The notes: a model not told the origin generated them from the letters alone. A stretch of 7,663 nucleotides of DNA from Paracoccaceae bacterium (GCA_026982275.1 JALSHK010000495.1:1-7663), one strand, 5' to 3'. Positions 1-5,518 are shown, numbered from the stretch's first letter. Made by a program: numbers and translations.

Positions 1-249
1 CCGTTGCGAGGTAGCATGGGGCAGAGCGCAGAACACAAGATCAACCCCGTCAAAATCTATTTCATCTATTTTACAGAGCGTTGGCAAGGAAAGATGGCGC
101 AAATGCGGAAAGACTTCCCCATAGGCAAGCCCGGCTTTTCGATCCGCACTCAGCGCCTGGATCCTTATGCCCGAATGACCGGCCAAAAGCCGCACAAGTT
201 CGGCCCCCGTATAACCGCTAGCTCCAAGAATTACGATATTTTTCATCAT
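1..249 (-). CDS. argC: N-acetyl-gamma-glutamyl-phosphate reductase, N-terminal part (cut by window edge)
   Basis: ArgC is the cytoplasmic arginine-pathway enzyme that reduces N-acetylglutamyl 5-phosphate to the semialdehyde with NADPH. The visible 83 codons read M-M-K-N-I-V-I-L-G-A-S-G-Y-T-G-A-E-L-V-R-L-L, the Rossmann dinucleotide-binding start typical of ArgC (G9-A-S-G-Y-T-G15). Later comes V-D-L-V-F-C-A-L-P-H near residues 69-78, the end of the nucleotide-binding fold. The family is usually about 310-350 residues, so roughly three quarters lies beyond position 1, including the catalytic cysteine. The start codon touches the murI stop directly (TAG-ATG-ATG); either ATG at 249 or the next at 246 could be used. 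The Shine-Dalgarno match is weak (AGAAAG about 5 bases upstream), so translation is probably coupled to murI. The identification is firm from the motif; only truncation limits it. Confidence 0.9.
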   Translation of the reverse strand, partial: MMKNIVILGASGYTGAELVRLLAGHSGIRIQALSADRKAGLAYGEVFPHLRHLSLPTLCKIDEIDFDGVDLVFCALPHATSQR

Positions 250-1062
250 CTATACTTTCTGCCAATTCACCATTTGGCCCAAAAACATCTCCGCCATCCG
301 GCCTACTTTTTCCACCGCTCCGGTTGTATAATAGGCGGTATCCCCTACCTCTTTATAGCGCGGATGCCGTTTCAGATAATCAGAGGTAGCCTCAGCCACG
401 ATTGCGGGCTGGGATAGCAATTTGGTGCCTTCCGGAAGCGCCGCCCTGAACATGGATTCGACAATCGGATAATGCGTGCAGCCCAGAACCGCCGCTTGCG
501 GCTTTGGCAAGCGAGACAAAAGGGCCGAGACATGCTGCTCGACCAGCGCCATAGACAAGGCCCGGTCCCCCGATTCAATGGCATCCACCAATCCATCGCA
601 AGCATGGCCTACTACATTTACATCTCGTGCCCGAAATTTCATCTCGCGCGGGAAAGCGGCGCTTTCGATCGTGGACTGGGTGGCGAATACGGCAACATTT
701 TCCAGTCCGGTATGGGTGGGTGGGGCATTATCACCCCAATCGCGCCGGGTCAGATTTTCAATCATCGGCACAAAAACCCCCAGCACCCGCTTGTGCCCTT
801 CCGGCAGCCAGCTCACCTGCATCCGGTGCAGCGCGCTGGCAGAAGCGGTGTTACATGCGATAATGACCAACTCGCAGCCTTTGTCAAAAAGGGTTTGAAC
901 CGATTTGGTGGTCAGATCAAACACATCATAAGCATCTCGGGTACCATACGGAGTATTGGCGTTATCCCCGAGATAGACAAAAGCCTGATCCGGCAGGCGA
1001 CGCTGAAGCGACCGCAAAATAGTAAGGCCACCAAGGCCGCTATCAAATACACCGATTGGCAT
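250..1062 (-). CDS. murI: Glutamate racemase
   Basis: MurI interconverts L- and D-glutamate in the cytoplasm and supplies D-glutamate for peptidoglycan precursors. The 270-residue protein begins M-P-I-G-V-F-D-S-G-L-G-G-L-T, the family's N-terminal signature. The two catalytic cysteines of the two-base racemase mechanism are present in their motifs: C70 in I-I-A-C-N-T-A-S and C195 in V-L-G-C-T-H-Y-P. The D33-N-A-N-T-P-Y-G segment also fits the family. I chose ATG at 1062 rather than the in-frame ATG at 1125. It begins exactly at the conserved start of the family, it has a GGAG Shine-Dalgarno 7 bases upstream, and the extension would run through the short spacer beside the terminator at 1124-1150. 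An insertion with R-R-D-W-G-D-N around residues 106-122 is probably lineage-specific. argC follows with zero spacing, so the two are likely one transcript. Confidence 0.96.
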   Translation of the reverse strand: MPIGVFDSGLGGLTILRSLQRRLPDQAFVYLGDNANTPYGTRDAYDVFDLTTKSVQTLFDKGCELVIIACNTASASALHRMQVSWLPEGHKRVLGVFVPMIENLTRRDWGDNAPPTHTGLENVAVFATQSTIESAAFPREMKFRARDVNVVGHACDGLVDAIESGDRALSMALVEQHVSALLSRLPKPQAAVLGCTHYPIVESMFRAALPEGTKLLSQPAIVAEATSDYLKRHPRYKEVGDTAYYTTGAVEKVGRMAEMFLGQMVNWQKV

Positions 1063-1091
1063 GGTCCGCTCCGATATCCAACTCAAGGCTT

Positions 1092-1119
1092 TTGTGCAAA
1101 ATGCACCCGCAAAGCACAA
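1092..1119. repeat. Nested inverted repeats just upstream of murI
   Basis: On the plus strand TTGTGC (1092-1097) and GCACAA (1114-1119) form a perfect 6-base inverted repeat. Within it, GTGCA-AAA-TGCAC (1094-1106) is a tighter perfect inverted repeat that shares its left arm. As RNA these would be competing hairpins about 30-57 bases before the murI start; as DNA either could be a dimeric protein site. No function is shown by the sequence. Confidence 0.4.
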
Positions 1120-1123
1120 CCCC

Positions 1124-1150
1124 AAAAAAAGGGCCAGCGTTAGCCGGCCC
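1124..1150 (-). terminator. Intrinsic terminator after the lipoprotein gene
   Basis: Read on the minus strand, GGGCCGGC (1150-1143), loop TAAC, GCTGGCCC (1138-1131), then seven T (1130-1124). The stem is 8 base pairs with one G-U wobble and is very GC-rich, followed directly by the T tract: a textbook Rho-independent terminator. It lies 24 bases past the lipoprotein stop and about 60 bases before murI, so it separates the two genes and implies that murI has its own promoter or depends on read-through. Confidence 0.88.
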
Positions 1151-1174
1151 CATGTAACTGTATTTTATATCTGG

Positions 1175-1795
1175 CTACCGGCCGATTTCAACAACTCTAT
1201 CACGCTGGACCGCGCGCTCTCCGGCAATCCCGAGATAGGTTGCAATCACATCCGATACCCGCTGGATAATCCGCACCCGCATGGTTTGCCCAACGGCAAC
1301 CGCAGCTTCGGCTTCAGCCCCGCCAAAGGCGGTAACGTCGGATTCAATTATTGCCGGCCCGGCCAGAAGCTCGCCGGTATTGGCATCAACCACGGTCAGG
1401 ATAAAGTCGATATTATGAATGCCGCCAATATTGGAGCGGGCCCGCTCGGTCAGCGAATGGAACTGGATTTGCTCGGTGCGCAAGATTACAGCGCGGCTGC
1501 CCTTGATAGAGGGGCGGAACCGCAAGGATGCCTGCGCCATAGCCTCTTCCATAATGGTTTCGATCTGGGCATAAACATCACCCGGCCCGTCTTCGCGCCA
1601 AATCAGATCTACGTCTGGCATTTGGCTATTCGCGGTGGTCGTGGTCAAAGTCCGGGGCACGGTAGCCTGAACATCAACAACCCGCCAGTTATAGGTTAGA
1701 TCTTCCCGCAATGGCTCCGGAAAAAACGTGTTTGTGCTGACGCACCCTGAAATGCCAACGGCAACGGCCAGTGCCAATATCCATGTTTTTATCAT
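1175..1795 (-). CDS. Putative outer-membrane lipoprotein of unassigned function
   Basis: The 206-residue protein starts with a clear lipoprotein signal: M-I-K-T, a hydrophobic stretch W5-I15, and the lipobox I15-S16-G17-C18, so C18 would be lipidated. Residue +2 is Val, not Asp, so sorting to the outer membrane is expected. The mature part (about 189 residues) has no further membrane segment and looks like an alpha/beta domain, with conserved-looking patches N-W-R-V-V-D-V (35-41), V-D-L-I-W-R-E-D (about 63-70), a helical stretch I-M-E-E-A-M-A-Q-A near 84, and F-H-S-L-T-E-R-A-R followed by I-G-G-I-H-N-I-D-F. From memory this resembles a Rhodobacterales DUF lipoprotein family (possibly DUF6778), but I cannot confirm that. 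The start is supported by an excellent GAGGAG Shine-Dalgarno 6 bases upstream. It has its own candidate promoter and terminator, so it is probably monocistronic. Function unknown. Confidence 0.85.
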   Translation of the reverse strand: MIKTWILALAVAVGISGCVSTNTFFPEPLREDLTYNWRVVDVQATVPRTLTTTTANSQMPDVDLIWREDGPGDVYAQIETIMEEAMAQASLRFRPSIKGSRAVILRTEQIQFHSLTERARSNIGGIHNIDFILTVVDANTGELLAGPAIIESDVTAFGGAEAEAAVAVGQTMRVRIIQRVSDVIATYLGIAGERAVQRDRVVEIGR

Positions 1796-1831
1796 TATTA
1801 TCTCCTCGATGGACTAGAAAACTCTACAATT

Positions 1832-1860
1832 TTTATACGGGCAATATAATGGCAAAGCAA
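1832..1860 (-). promoter_or_regulatory. Candidate sigma-70-type promoter for the lipoprotein gene
   Basis: On the minus strand TTGCTT (1860-1855) and TATAAA (1837-1832) are separated by 17 bases, a good housekeeping-promoter match 37 bases before the ATG. An overlapping alternative is TTGGCA (1872-1867) with TATATT (1848-1843) at 18 bases. Both sit downstream of the rpsI terminator, where a new promoter is needed. Inferred from sequence only. Confidence 0.55.
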
Positions 1861-1871
1861 CTTTTTTGCCA
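1850..1871. repeat. 7-base inverted repeat overlapping the lipoprotein promoter
   Basis: TGGCAAA (1850-1856) and TTTGCCA (1865-1871) are perfect inverted arms separated by 8 bases. The 22-base element covers the -35 box and part of the spacer of the candidate promoter, the usual position of an operator for a dimeric regulator. No regulator gene lies nearby, so its role is inference. Confidence 0.4.
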
Positions 1872-1931
1872 ACAAAAAATTTTATAGTGGAAAAGTGATT
1901 CTATTCTGCAACATCTGTTGAATTCATTGAC

Positions 1932-1960
1932 AAAAAAGGCGCAGCCAAAGCCACGCCTTT
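1932..1960 (-). terminator. Intrinsic terminator of the rplM-rpsI operon
   Basis: On the minus strand AAAGGCGTGGC (1960-1950) pairs with GGCTGCGCCTTT (inverse arm ending at 1935) to give up to 11 base pairs with two G-U wobbles and a 4-base loop; the outer 7 pairs (AAAGGCG/CGCCTTT) are perfect. A run of six T (1937-1932) closes it. It starts about 20 bases past the rpsI stop, so the ribosomal operon ends here. Confidence 0.87.
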
Positions 1961-1980
1961 CGATTGACGATATAGATGTA

Positions 1981-2475
1981 TTAGCGCTTCGAGAACTGGA
2001 AGCTCCGGCGCGCTTTGCGCTTGCCGTATTTCTTGCGCTCAACCACACGCGCATCGCGGGTCAGGAATCCGGCGGCCTTTAGCGGGCCACGTAGCGATGG
2101 TTCATAAAGCTGCAGTGCCTTGGCAATGCCGTGCTTAACCGCGCCGGCCTGGCCCGAAAGCCCGCCGCCTTTAACCGTGGCCATCACGTCGAATTCACCT
2201 TCAACACCGGCAACCGAAAACGCTTGCGCAAGCAGCATTTGCAACACAGGGCGGGCGAAATATTCGTTCATCGGCTTGCCGTTAACGGTCGCCTTGCCAG
2301 AGCCGGGCTTGATCCAGACACGGGCAACCGCGTCTTTACGCTTGCCAGTGGCATAAGAGCGGCCAAGCTCGTCGCGAACAGGCTCACGCGCAGGGCCGGT
2401 ATCTACGGCCAGCTCAACGGTGCTATCGGCTACGGCTTCTTTCAGGTCGTCGAGCGATTTGATTTCATCATTCAT
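1981..2475 (-). CDS. rpsI: 30S ribosomal protein S9
   Basis: S9 is a component of the small-subunit head; its C-terminal tail reaches the P-site tRNA. The 164-residue protein carries the S9 core from about residue 41 (Y-A-T-G-K-R-K-D-A-V-A-R-V), then G-G-G-L-S-G-Q-A-G-A and the basic terminus K-K-Y-G-K-R-K-A-R-R-S-F-Q-F-S-K-R, which is nearly universal. The first roughly 38 residues are an acidic extension absent from the 130-residue E. coli protein but usual in alphaproteobacteria. The start codon is 2 bases after the rplM stop (TAA-TC-ATG), with GGAG about 9 bases upstream inside the rplM coding end, so the pair is co-transcribed and likely translationally coupled. A strong terminator follows. 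Confidence 0.98.
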   Translation of the reverse strand: MNDEIKSLDDLKEAVADSTVELAVDTGPAREPVRDELGRSYATGKRKDAVARVWIKPGSGKATVNGKPMNEYFARPVLQMLLAQAFSVAGVEGEFDVMATVKGGGLSGQAGAVKHGIAKALQLYEPSLRGPLKAAGFLTRDARVVERKKYGKRKARRSFQFSKR

Positions 2476-2477
2476 GA

Positions 2478-2942
2478 TTAAGCGCTCCGGGTGTTTTTAG
2501 GGTTCATGGATTTTACATCCAGAATTTCAGGCTGCTGGGCCTCCTGGCCGTGTTCGGCGCCTGCATAAACGCGCAGGTTGGTCATTTGTTTTTTGGAAAG
2601 CGGGCCGCCGGGCAGCATGCGCTGAACAGCCTTCACCAATACGCGCTCGGGAAAGCGGCCTTCGAGGATTTGCTCGGCCGTGCGGTGCTTGATGCCGCCA
2701 GGGTGGCCGGTGTGCCAGTAATAGCGCTTGTCGGCACGTTTATTGCCGGTCATTTGCACTTTTTCTGCGTTAATCACAATCACATTGTCGCCCATATCCA
2801 TGTGCGGGGTGAAACTTGGCTTGTGCTTGCCGCGCAAGCGCATGGCTATAATCGAAGCCAAACGACCCAGAACGATGCCTTCGGCGTCGATCAGGATCCA
2901 TTTTTTCTCGATATCGGCCGGTTTGGCTGAATATGTTTTCAT
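2478..2942 (-). CDS. rplM: 50S ribosomal protein L13
   Basis: L13 is an early-assembling large-subunit protein that binds 23S rRNA. The 154-residue product begins M-K-T-Y-S-A-K-P-A-D-I-E-K-K-W and contains V-L-G-R-L-A-S (24-30), R-G-K-H-K-P (37-42), Y-Y-W-H-T-G-H-P-G-G (74-83) and the L13 signature region V-K-A-V-Q-R-M-L-P-G-G-P-L (103-115), then L-R-V-Y-A-G-A-E-H. The frame stays open to 3041, but the extra 33 residues match no L13 and would cross the likely promoter and leader, so ATG at 2942 is preferred. The Shine-Dalgarno there is weak (GGA about 9 bases upstream), which can go with leader-mediated control. rpsI follows in the standard rplM-rpsI order. Confidence 0.97.
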   Translation of the reverse strand: MKTYSAKPADIEKKWILIDAEGIVLGRLASIIAMRLRGKHKPSFTPHMDMGDNVIVINAEKVQMTGNKRADKRYYWHTGHPGGIKHRTAEQILEGRFPERVLVKAVQRMLPGGPLSKKQMTNLRVYAGAEHGQEAQQPEILDVKSMNPKNTRSA

Positions 2943-2971
2943 GGTCGGTTTTCCGTTTTCGGAGGGTAAGC

Positions 2972-2991
2972 GCACGAAAATCTTCCCGTGC
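2972..2991 (-). promoter_or_regulatory. Stem-loop in the rplM leader
   Basis: On the minus strand GCACGGGA (2991-2984), loop AGAT, TTTCGTGC (2979-2972) forms an 8-pair stem with two G-U wobbles, about 30 bases before the rplM start. No T tract follows, so it is not a terminator. In E. coli L13 represses translation of its own rplM-rpsI mRNA through the leader; a similar role here is inference only. Confidence 0.35.
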
Positions 2992-3008
2992 CAAATATGA
3001 TAGGGGGG

Positions 3009-3035
3009 TTTTAACCGATTGAAATGCGCAGTCAA
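3009..3035 (-). promoter_or_regulatory. Weak candidate promoter for rplM-rpsI
   Basis: TTGACT (3035-3030, minus strand) is a near-consensus -35 box. The facing -10 is poor: TTAAAA (3014-3009) at a short 15-base spacing, or AAAACC at 17. The -35 sits in the centre of the inverted repeat GCAGT-TG-ACTGC (3028-3039). A ribosomal operon needs a strong start somewhere in the 145-base gap, and this is the best match visible. Confidence 0.35.
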
Positions 3036-3087
3036 CTGCAAAGTGCCTGTAAATACCCAACAAAAACAACGGGCTACAATATAGGTA

Positions 3088-3522
3088 TTATTTTACCCCA
3101 GCACTTTCACGCGGCGGGATTGAAAAAGTAAGGTTGGCATGGGCCACCGGCTTGTCATGGGCATTGGAATAAAGCATCACATCGCCCACACTCAGCGCGC
3201 GCCCCAGCTTGAGGATTCGCGCCTCGGCCCACATGCCGCCCGCCTCGGGCTTGCGCATATAATCAATTGCGGCAGAGGTGGTAACGGTCAGCGCCTTGGG
3301 GCCGATCATCGCCAGCGTGGCCACATAAAACGAAATATCCGCCAGCTCGAAAATAGCCGCGCCGGAAAGCGTGCCGCCGGGGCGCAGGTCTCTCGGATCT
3401 GGCAGCTTGTCTATGATGGCCCCCATTTCGGGCAATTCCCGCACGCGGTATCGCGTATCCACCTCGGGAAAGGCCGAGGTTAAAAACCGGTTCATTTCCA
3501 AGACACTCATCTGGTTTTGCAT
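3088..3522 (-). CDS. PaaI-type hotdog-fold thioesterase-like protein
   Basis: The 144-residue protein fits the single-domain hotdog fold of PaaI/4HBT acyl-CoA thioesterases, which hydrolyse acyl-CoA to acid and CoA in the cytoplasm. The central segment L46-R-P-G-G-T-L-S-G-A-A-I-F-E-L-A-D62 lines up with the family's N-x-x-G-x-x-H-G-G-x-x-x-x-L-x-D helix region, followed by T-V-T-T-S-A-A-I-D-Y-M-R-K-P, the strand L-K-L-G-R-A-L-S-V-G-D-V, and V-A-H-A-N-L-T-F-S-I-P at the end. The H-G-G is replaced by S53-G-A while D62 is kept. The start at 3522 has an AAGGGA ribosome site 8 bases upstream; the open frame to 3609 would overlap the divergent gene and is unlikely. It is divergent from the crotonase gene at 3586 and lies upstream of rplM with no obvious terminator between. 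Substrate unknown. Confidence 0.85.
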   Translation of the reverse strand: MQNQMSVLEMNRFLTSAFPEVDTRYRVRELPEMGAIIDKLPDPRDLRPGGTLSGAAIFELADISFYVATLAMIGPKALTVTTSAAIDYMRKPEAGGMWAEARILKLGRALSVGDVMLYSNAHDKPVAHANLTFSIPPRESAGVK

Positions 3523-3585
3523 TCGATCTTTCCCTTGGCTGTTTTTTGCGCCACATTGCAGGCGAAGCTTCAAAGGATCAAGACC
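3523..3585. promoter_or_regulatory. Divergent intergenic region, thioesterase-like / crotonase-like
   Basis: This 63-base gap must hold the start signals of both divergent genes. Ribosome sites are visible on each side: AAGGGA before the minus-strand gene and AAAGGA (3573-3578) before the plus-strand gene. I see no convincing -35/-10 pair, so promoters may be atypical or lie partly in the coding ends. The shared gap suggests joint regulation. Confidence 0.4.
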
Positions 3586-4374
3586 ATGGACGATATTCTT
3601 ATTCGCCAAGACGCCGATGCCATCGCCACCCTGACGCTGAACCGGCCAGCAGCGCTCAATGCCCTATCCGGGGAAATGCTGACCGCATTGCAAGGCCAGC
3701 TGGATGCGCTGGCCAGCGATCCTTCCATCCGCGTGATTGTGCTAAAGGGCGCGGGTAAGGTTTTTTGCGCGGGGCATGACCTGAAGCAAATGACGGCAGC
3801 GCGGCAGGCAGAGGATGGCGGCAAGGCCTATTTTAACGCGCTGTTTGCCCAATGCGGGCGGCTGATGACAACGCTGACAAAGCAACCCCAGCCGGTGATT
3901 GCGCAGGTGCATGGCATTGCTACGGCGGCGGGCTGCCAGCTGGTGGCGAGCTGTGATCTGGCCGTGGCGGCGGACGGGACCCGCTTTGGGGTGAATGGCA
4001 TCAATATCGGGCTTTTCTGCTCCACCCCGATGGTGGCGCTTACCCGTAATATCCCGCGCAAACAGGCGTTTGAAATGCTGACAACCGGTGACTTTATCGA
4101 AGCCGATCGCGCTGCCGGGCTGGGCCTGATCAATCGCGCCGTGCCACCCGAAGCGCTGGAGGCGGAAACCACGGCGCTGGCGCAAAAGCTGGCCTCCAAG
4201 CTGGGCGTGGCGGTGAGGATCGGCAAGGAAAGCTTTTATGCGCAGCTCGAAATGGAGCTGGAAGAGGCCTATGCCTATACCGGTGCCAACATGGCCGAAA
4301 ACATGATGTTTCGCGACACCGAGAAGGGTGTCGCGGCATTTCTGGACAAGCGCAAGCCCGAGTGGCAGCAATGA
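3586..4374 (+). CDS. Enoyl-CoA hydratase/isomerase (crotonase) superfamily, ECHDC3-like
   Basis: The 262-residue protein has the crotonase fold: L-N-R-P-A-A-L-N-A-L (18-27), the first oxyanion-hole segment F-C-A-G-H-D-L-K (60-67), and the second at G110-I-A-T-A-A-G-C-Q-L-V-A-S-C-D124. The stretches G-I-N-I-G-L-F-C-S-T-P (138-148) and the tail F-R-D-T-E-K-G-V-A-A-F-L-D-K-R-K-P-E-W closely recall vertebrate ECHDC3 and its bacterial relatives. The two catalytic glutamates of classical enoyl-CoA hydratase appear missing (Q118 and G138 at the aligned positions), so 2-enoyl-CoA hydration should not be assumed. ATG at 3586 has AAAGGA 8 bases upstream and matches the family start; the open frame from 3517 is rejected because it crosses the promoter gap. 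It is divergent from a thioesterase-like gene and converges on ctaA. It probably binds an acyl-CoA; the reaction is unknown. Confidence 0.9.
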   Translation: MDDILIRQDADAIATLTLNRPAALNALSGEMLTALQGQLDALASDPSIRVIVLKGAGKVFCAGHDLKQMTAARQAEDGGKAYFNALFAQCGRLMTTLTKQPQPVIAQVHGIATAAGCQLVASCDLAVAADGTRFGVNGINIGLFCSTPMVALTRNIPRKQAFEMLTTGDFIEADRAAGLGLINRAVPPEALEAETTALAQKLASKLGVAVRIGKESFYAQLEMELEEAYAYTGANMAENMMFRDTEKGVAAFLDKRKPEWQQ

Positions 4375-4375
4375 C

Positions 4376-4393
4376 GGCAGGGTAAACCCCGCC
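4376..4393. terminator. Hairpin between convergent genes
   Basis: GGCAGGG (4376-4382), loop TAAA, CCCCGCC (4387-4393) gives six G-C pairs with one A-C mismatch and fills the 19-base gap between the convergent crotonase and ctaA stops. There is no T tract on either strand, so it may only weakly stop transcription or act as an mRNA 3'-end stabiliser. Confidence 0.35.
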
Positions 4394-5518
4394 CTACCCC
4401 CGCGATATTTTCTGCTCTGCCGGATAGGCCGCATTGAAGCGCCCGCGCAAAACCAGCACGAAAAGCACAACCGCACCGAATTGGTGGGTGAGTGCAATAT
4501 CAAGCTGGGCCATGAACAGCACCGTATAAACACCCAGCACGACCTGTGCGAAAAGCATCACAACCATCGCCGTAAATGCCTTGCGCGTGGCGGCCACCGG
4601 GCTACGGCGGCTTTTCCACCACACAAACACCCCCAGCAGAAAAGCAATATAGCCCATCATCCGATGATTAAATTGCACCAGGGCCGGATTTTCGAAAAAA
4701 TTCGTCCAGAGCGGCGTATAACCGAAGCTCTCGGAGGGCAGGAATTCCCCCGCCATATCGGGCCATGACGGAAAGCTGCGCCCCGCATCGATGCCGGCCA
4801 CGAGCGCCCCAAGCAAGATCTGCAAAAACAGCACCAGCAGCAAGACGGTGGAAAGCTTCATCAGCCCCCCTTCCCTGCGTCGCCGCGCCTGTAGCATTTC
4901 CGCTCCGGTTTTGCGGATGGCCAATACATACCATGTGATCAAGCCGAGAATAATAAAGGCCAGCCCCAGATGCATCGCCAAGCGATAGCTGGCCACGTCG
5001 ACCATCCTTCCTGTCAGGCCCGAAGACACCATCCACCAGCCAAGCGCGCCTTGCGCCCCGCCCAGCACGCCGAGCATGAAGAACTTGCCGGTATAGCCGG
5101 TGGGGATTTGCTTGCGCAGCCAGAACCAGAAAAACCCGACAGCCCAGACCAGCCCAATCATCCGGCCCAGTAGCCGATGCCCCCATTCCCACCAGAAAAT
5201 TCCTTTGAATTCCTGAAGGTTCATATAGCTGTTTTGCAGCATAAACTCGGGCGACCCCTGGTATTTGGCAAATTCTTCCAGCCATGCGGCCTCCGAAAGC
5301 GGCGGGATCGCGCCGGTAATCGGTTTCCATTCCGTGATTGAAAGCCCGCTATCTGTCAGCCGCGTCAGCCCGCCAATCGCGATCATCACCACCAGCATTA
5401 CAAAAATCAGTCCAAGCCAGAATACCAGCGCGCGGCGTGGTATGGTTTTTGTTTTTTTCACAATCGGCGAAGATTGTTTTTCGCCAACCTCTTCAAAAAT
5501 ATTGCGGCTTTCAGTCAT
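4394..5518 (-). CDS. ctaA: Heme A synthase, COX15/type-2 CtaA
   Basis: This integral inner-membrane enzyme oxidises the C8 methyl of heme O to a formyl group, giving heme A for aa3-type cytochrome oxidase. The 374-residue protein has a hydrophilic N-terminus (1-29) and about eight membrane segments, the first at roughly 30-50. The diagnostic T-R-L-T-D-S-G-L-S-I-T-E-W-K-P-I (52-67) follows helix 1. Four histidines in heme-contact positions are seen: H114 (E-W-G-H-R-L-L-G-R), H183 (A-M-H-L-G), H285 (F-N-H-R-M-M-G-Y) and H345 (L-T-H-Q-F). Length and motifs match the proteobacterial/mitochondrial type rather than the shorter Bacillus type. I chose ATG at 5518 over 5536: it has a perfect AAGGAG 6 bases upstream and gives the start M-T-E-S-R-N. 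It overlaps the trmJ stop by 8 bases (ATGACTGA), so the two are translationally coupled. Confidence 0.97.
   Translation of the reverse strand: MTESRNIFEEVGEKQSSPIVKKTKTIPRRALVFWLGLIFVMLVVMIAIGGLTRLTDSGLSITEWKPITGAIPPLSEAAWLEEFAKYQGSPEFMLQNSYMNLQEFKGIFWWEWGHRLLGRMIGLVWAVGFFWFWLRKQIPTGYTGKFFMLGVLGGAQGALGWWMVSSGLTGRMVDVASYRLAMHLGLAFIILGLITWYVLAIRKTGAEMLQARRRREGGLMKLSTVLLLVLFLQILLGALVAGIDAGRSFPSWPDMAGEFLPSESFGYTPLWTNFFENPALVQFNHRMMGYIAFLLGVFVWWKSRRSPVAATRKAFTAMVVMLFAQVVLGVYTVLFMAQLDIALTHQFGAVVLFVLVLRGRFNAAYPAEQKISRG

Noticed and set aside
472..1143. Plus-strand open frame of 223 codons over murI
   Set aside because: It is entirely antisense to a clearly identified glutamate racemase, has no family resemblance, and its composition is that of a reverse-complement shadow in GC-rich coding DNA.
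1061..1699. Plus-strand open frame of 212 codons over the lipoprotein gene
   Set aside because: The opposite strand has the lipobox, an excellent ribosome site, a promoter and a terminator; this frame has none and crosses the terminator hairpin.
3040..3087. Possible terminator after the thioesterase-like gene
   Set aside because: T-rich stretches and short complementary pieces exist, but no compact GC-rich stem directly followed by a T run; read-through into rplM cannot be excluded.
3523..3609. Upstream start for the thioesterase-like gene
   Set aside because: It would overlap the divergent crotonase start; the ATG at 3522 has a usable ribosome site and gives normal family length.
3742..4533. 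Minus-strand open frame of 263 codons over the crotonase gene
   Set aside because: Antisense to a full-length crotonase with clear motifs; it runs into the ctaA 3' end in another frame and shows low-complexity, His/Arg-rich shadow sequence.
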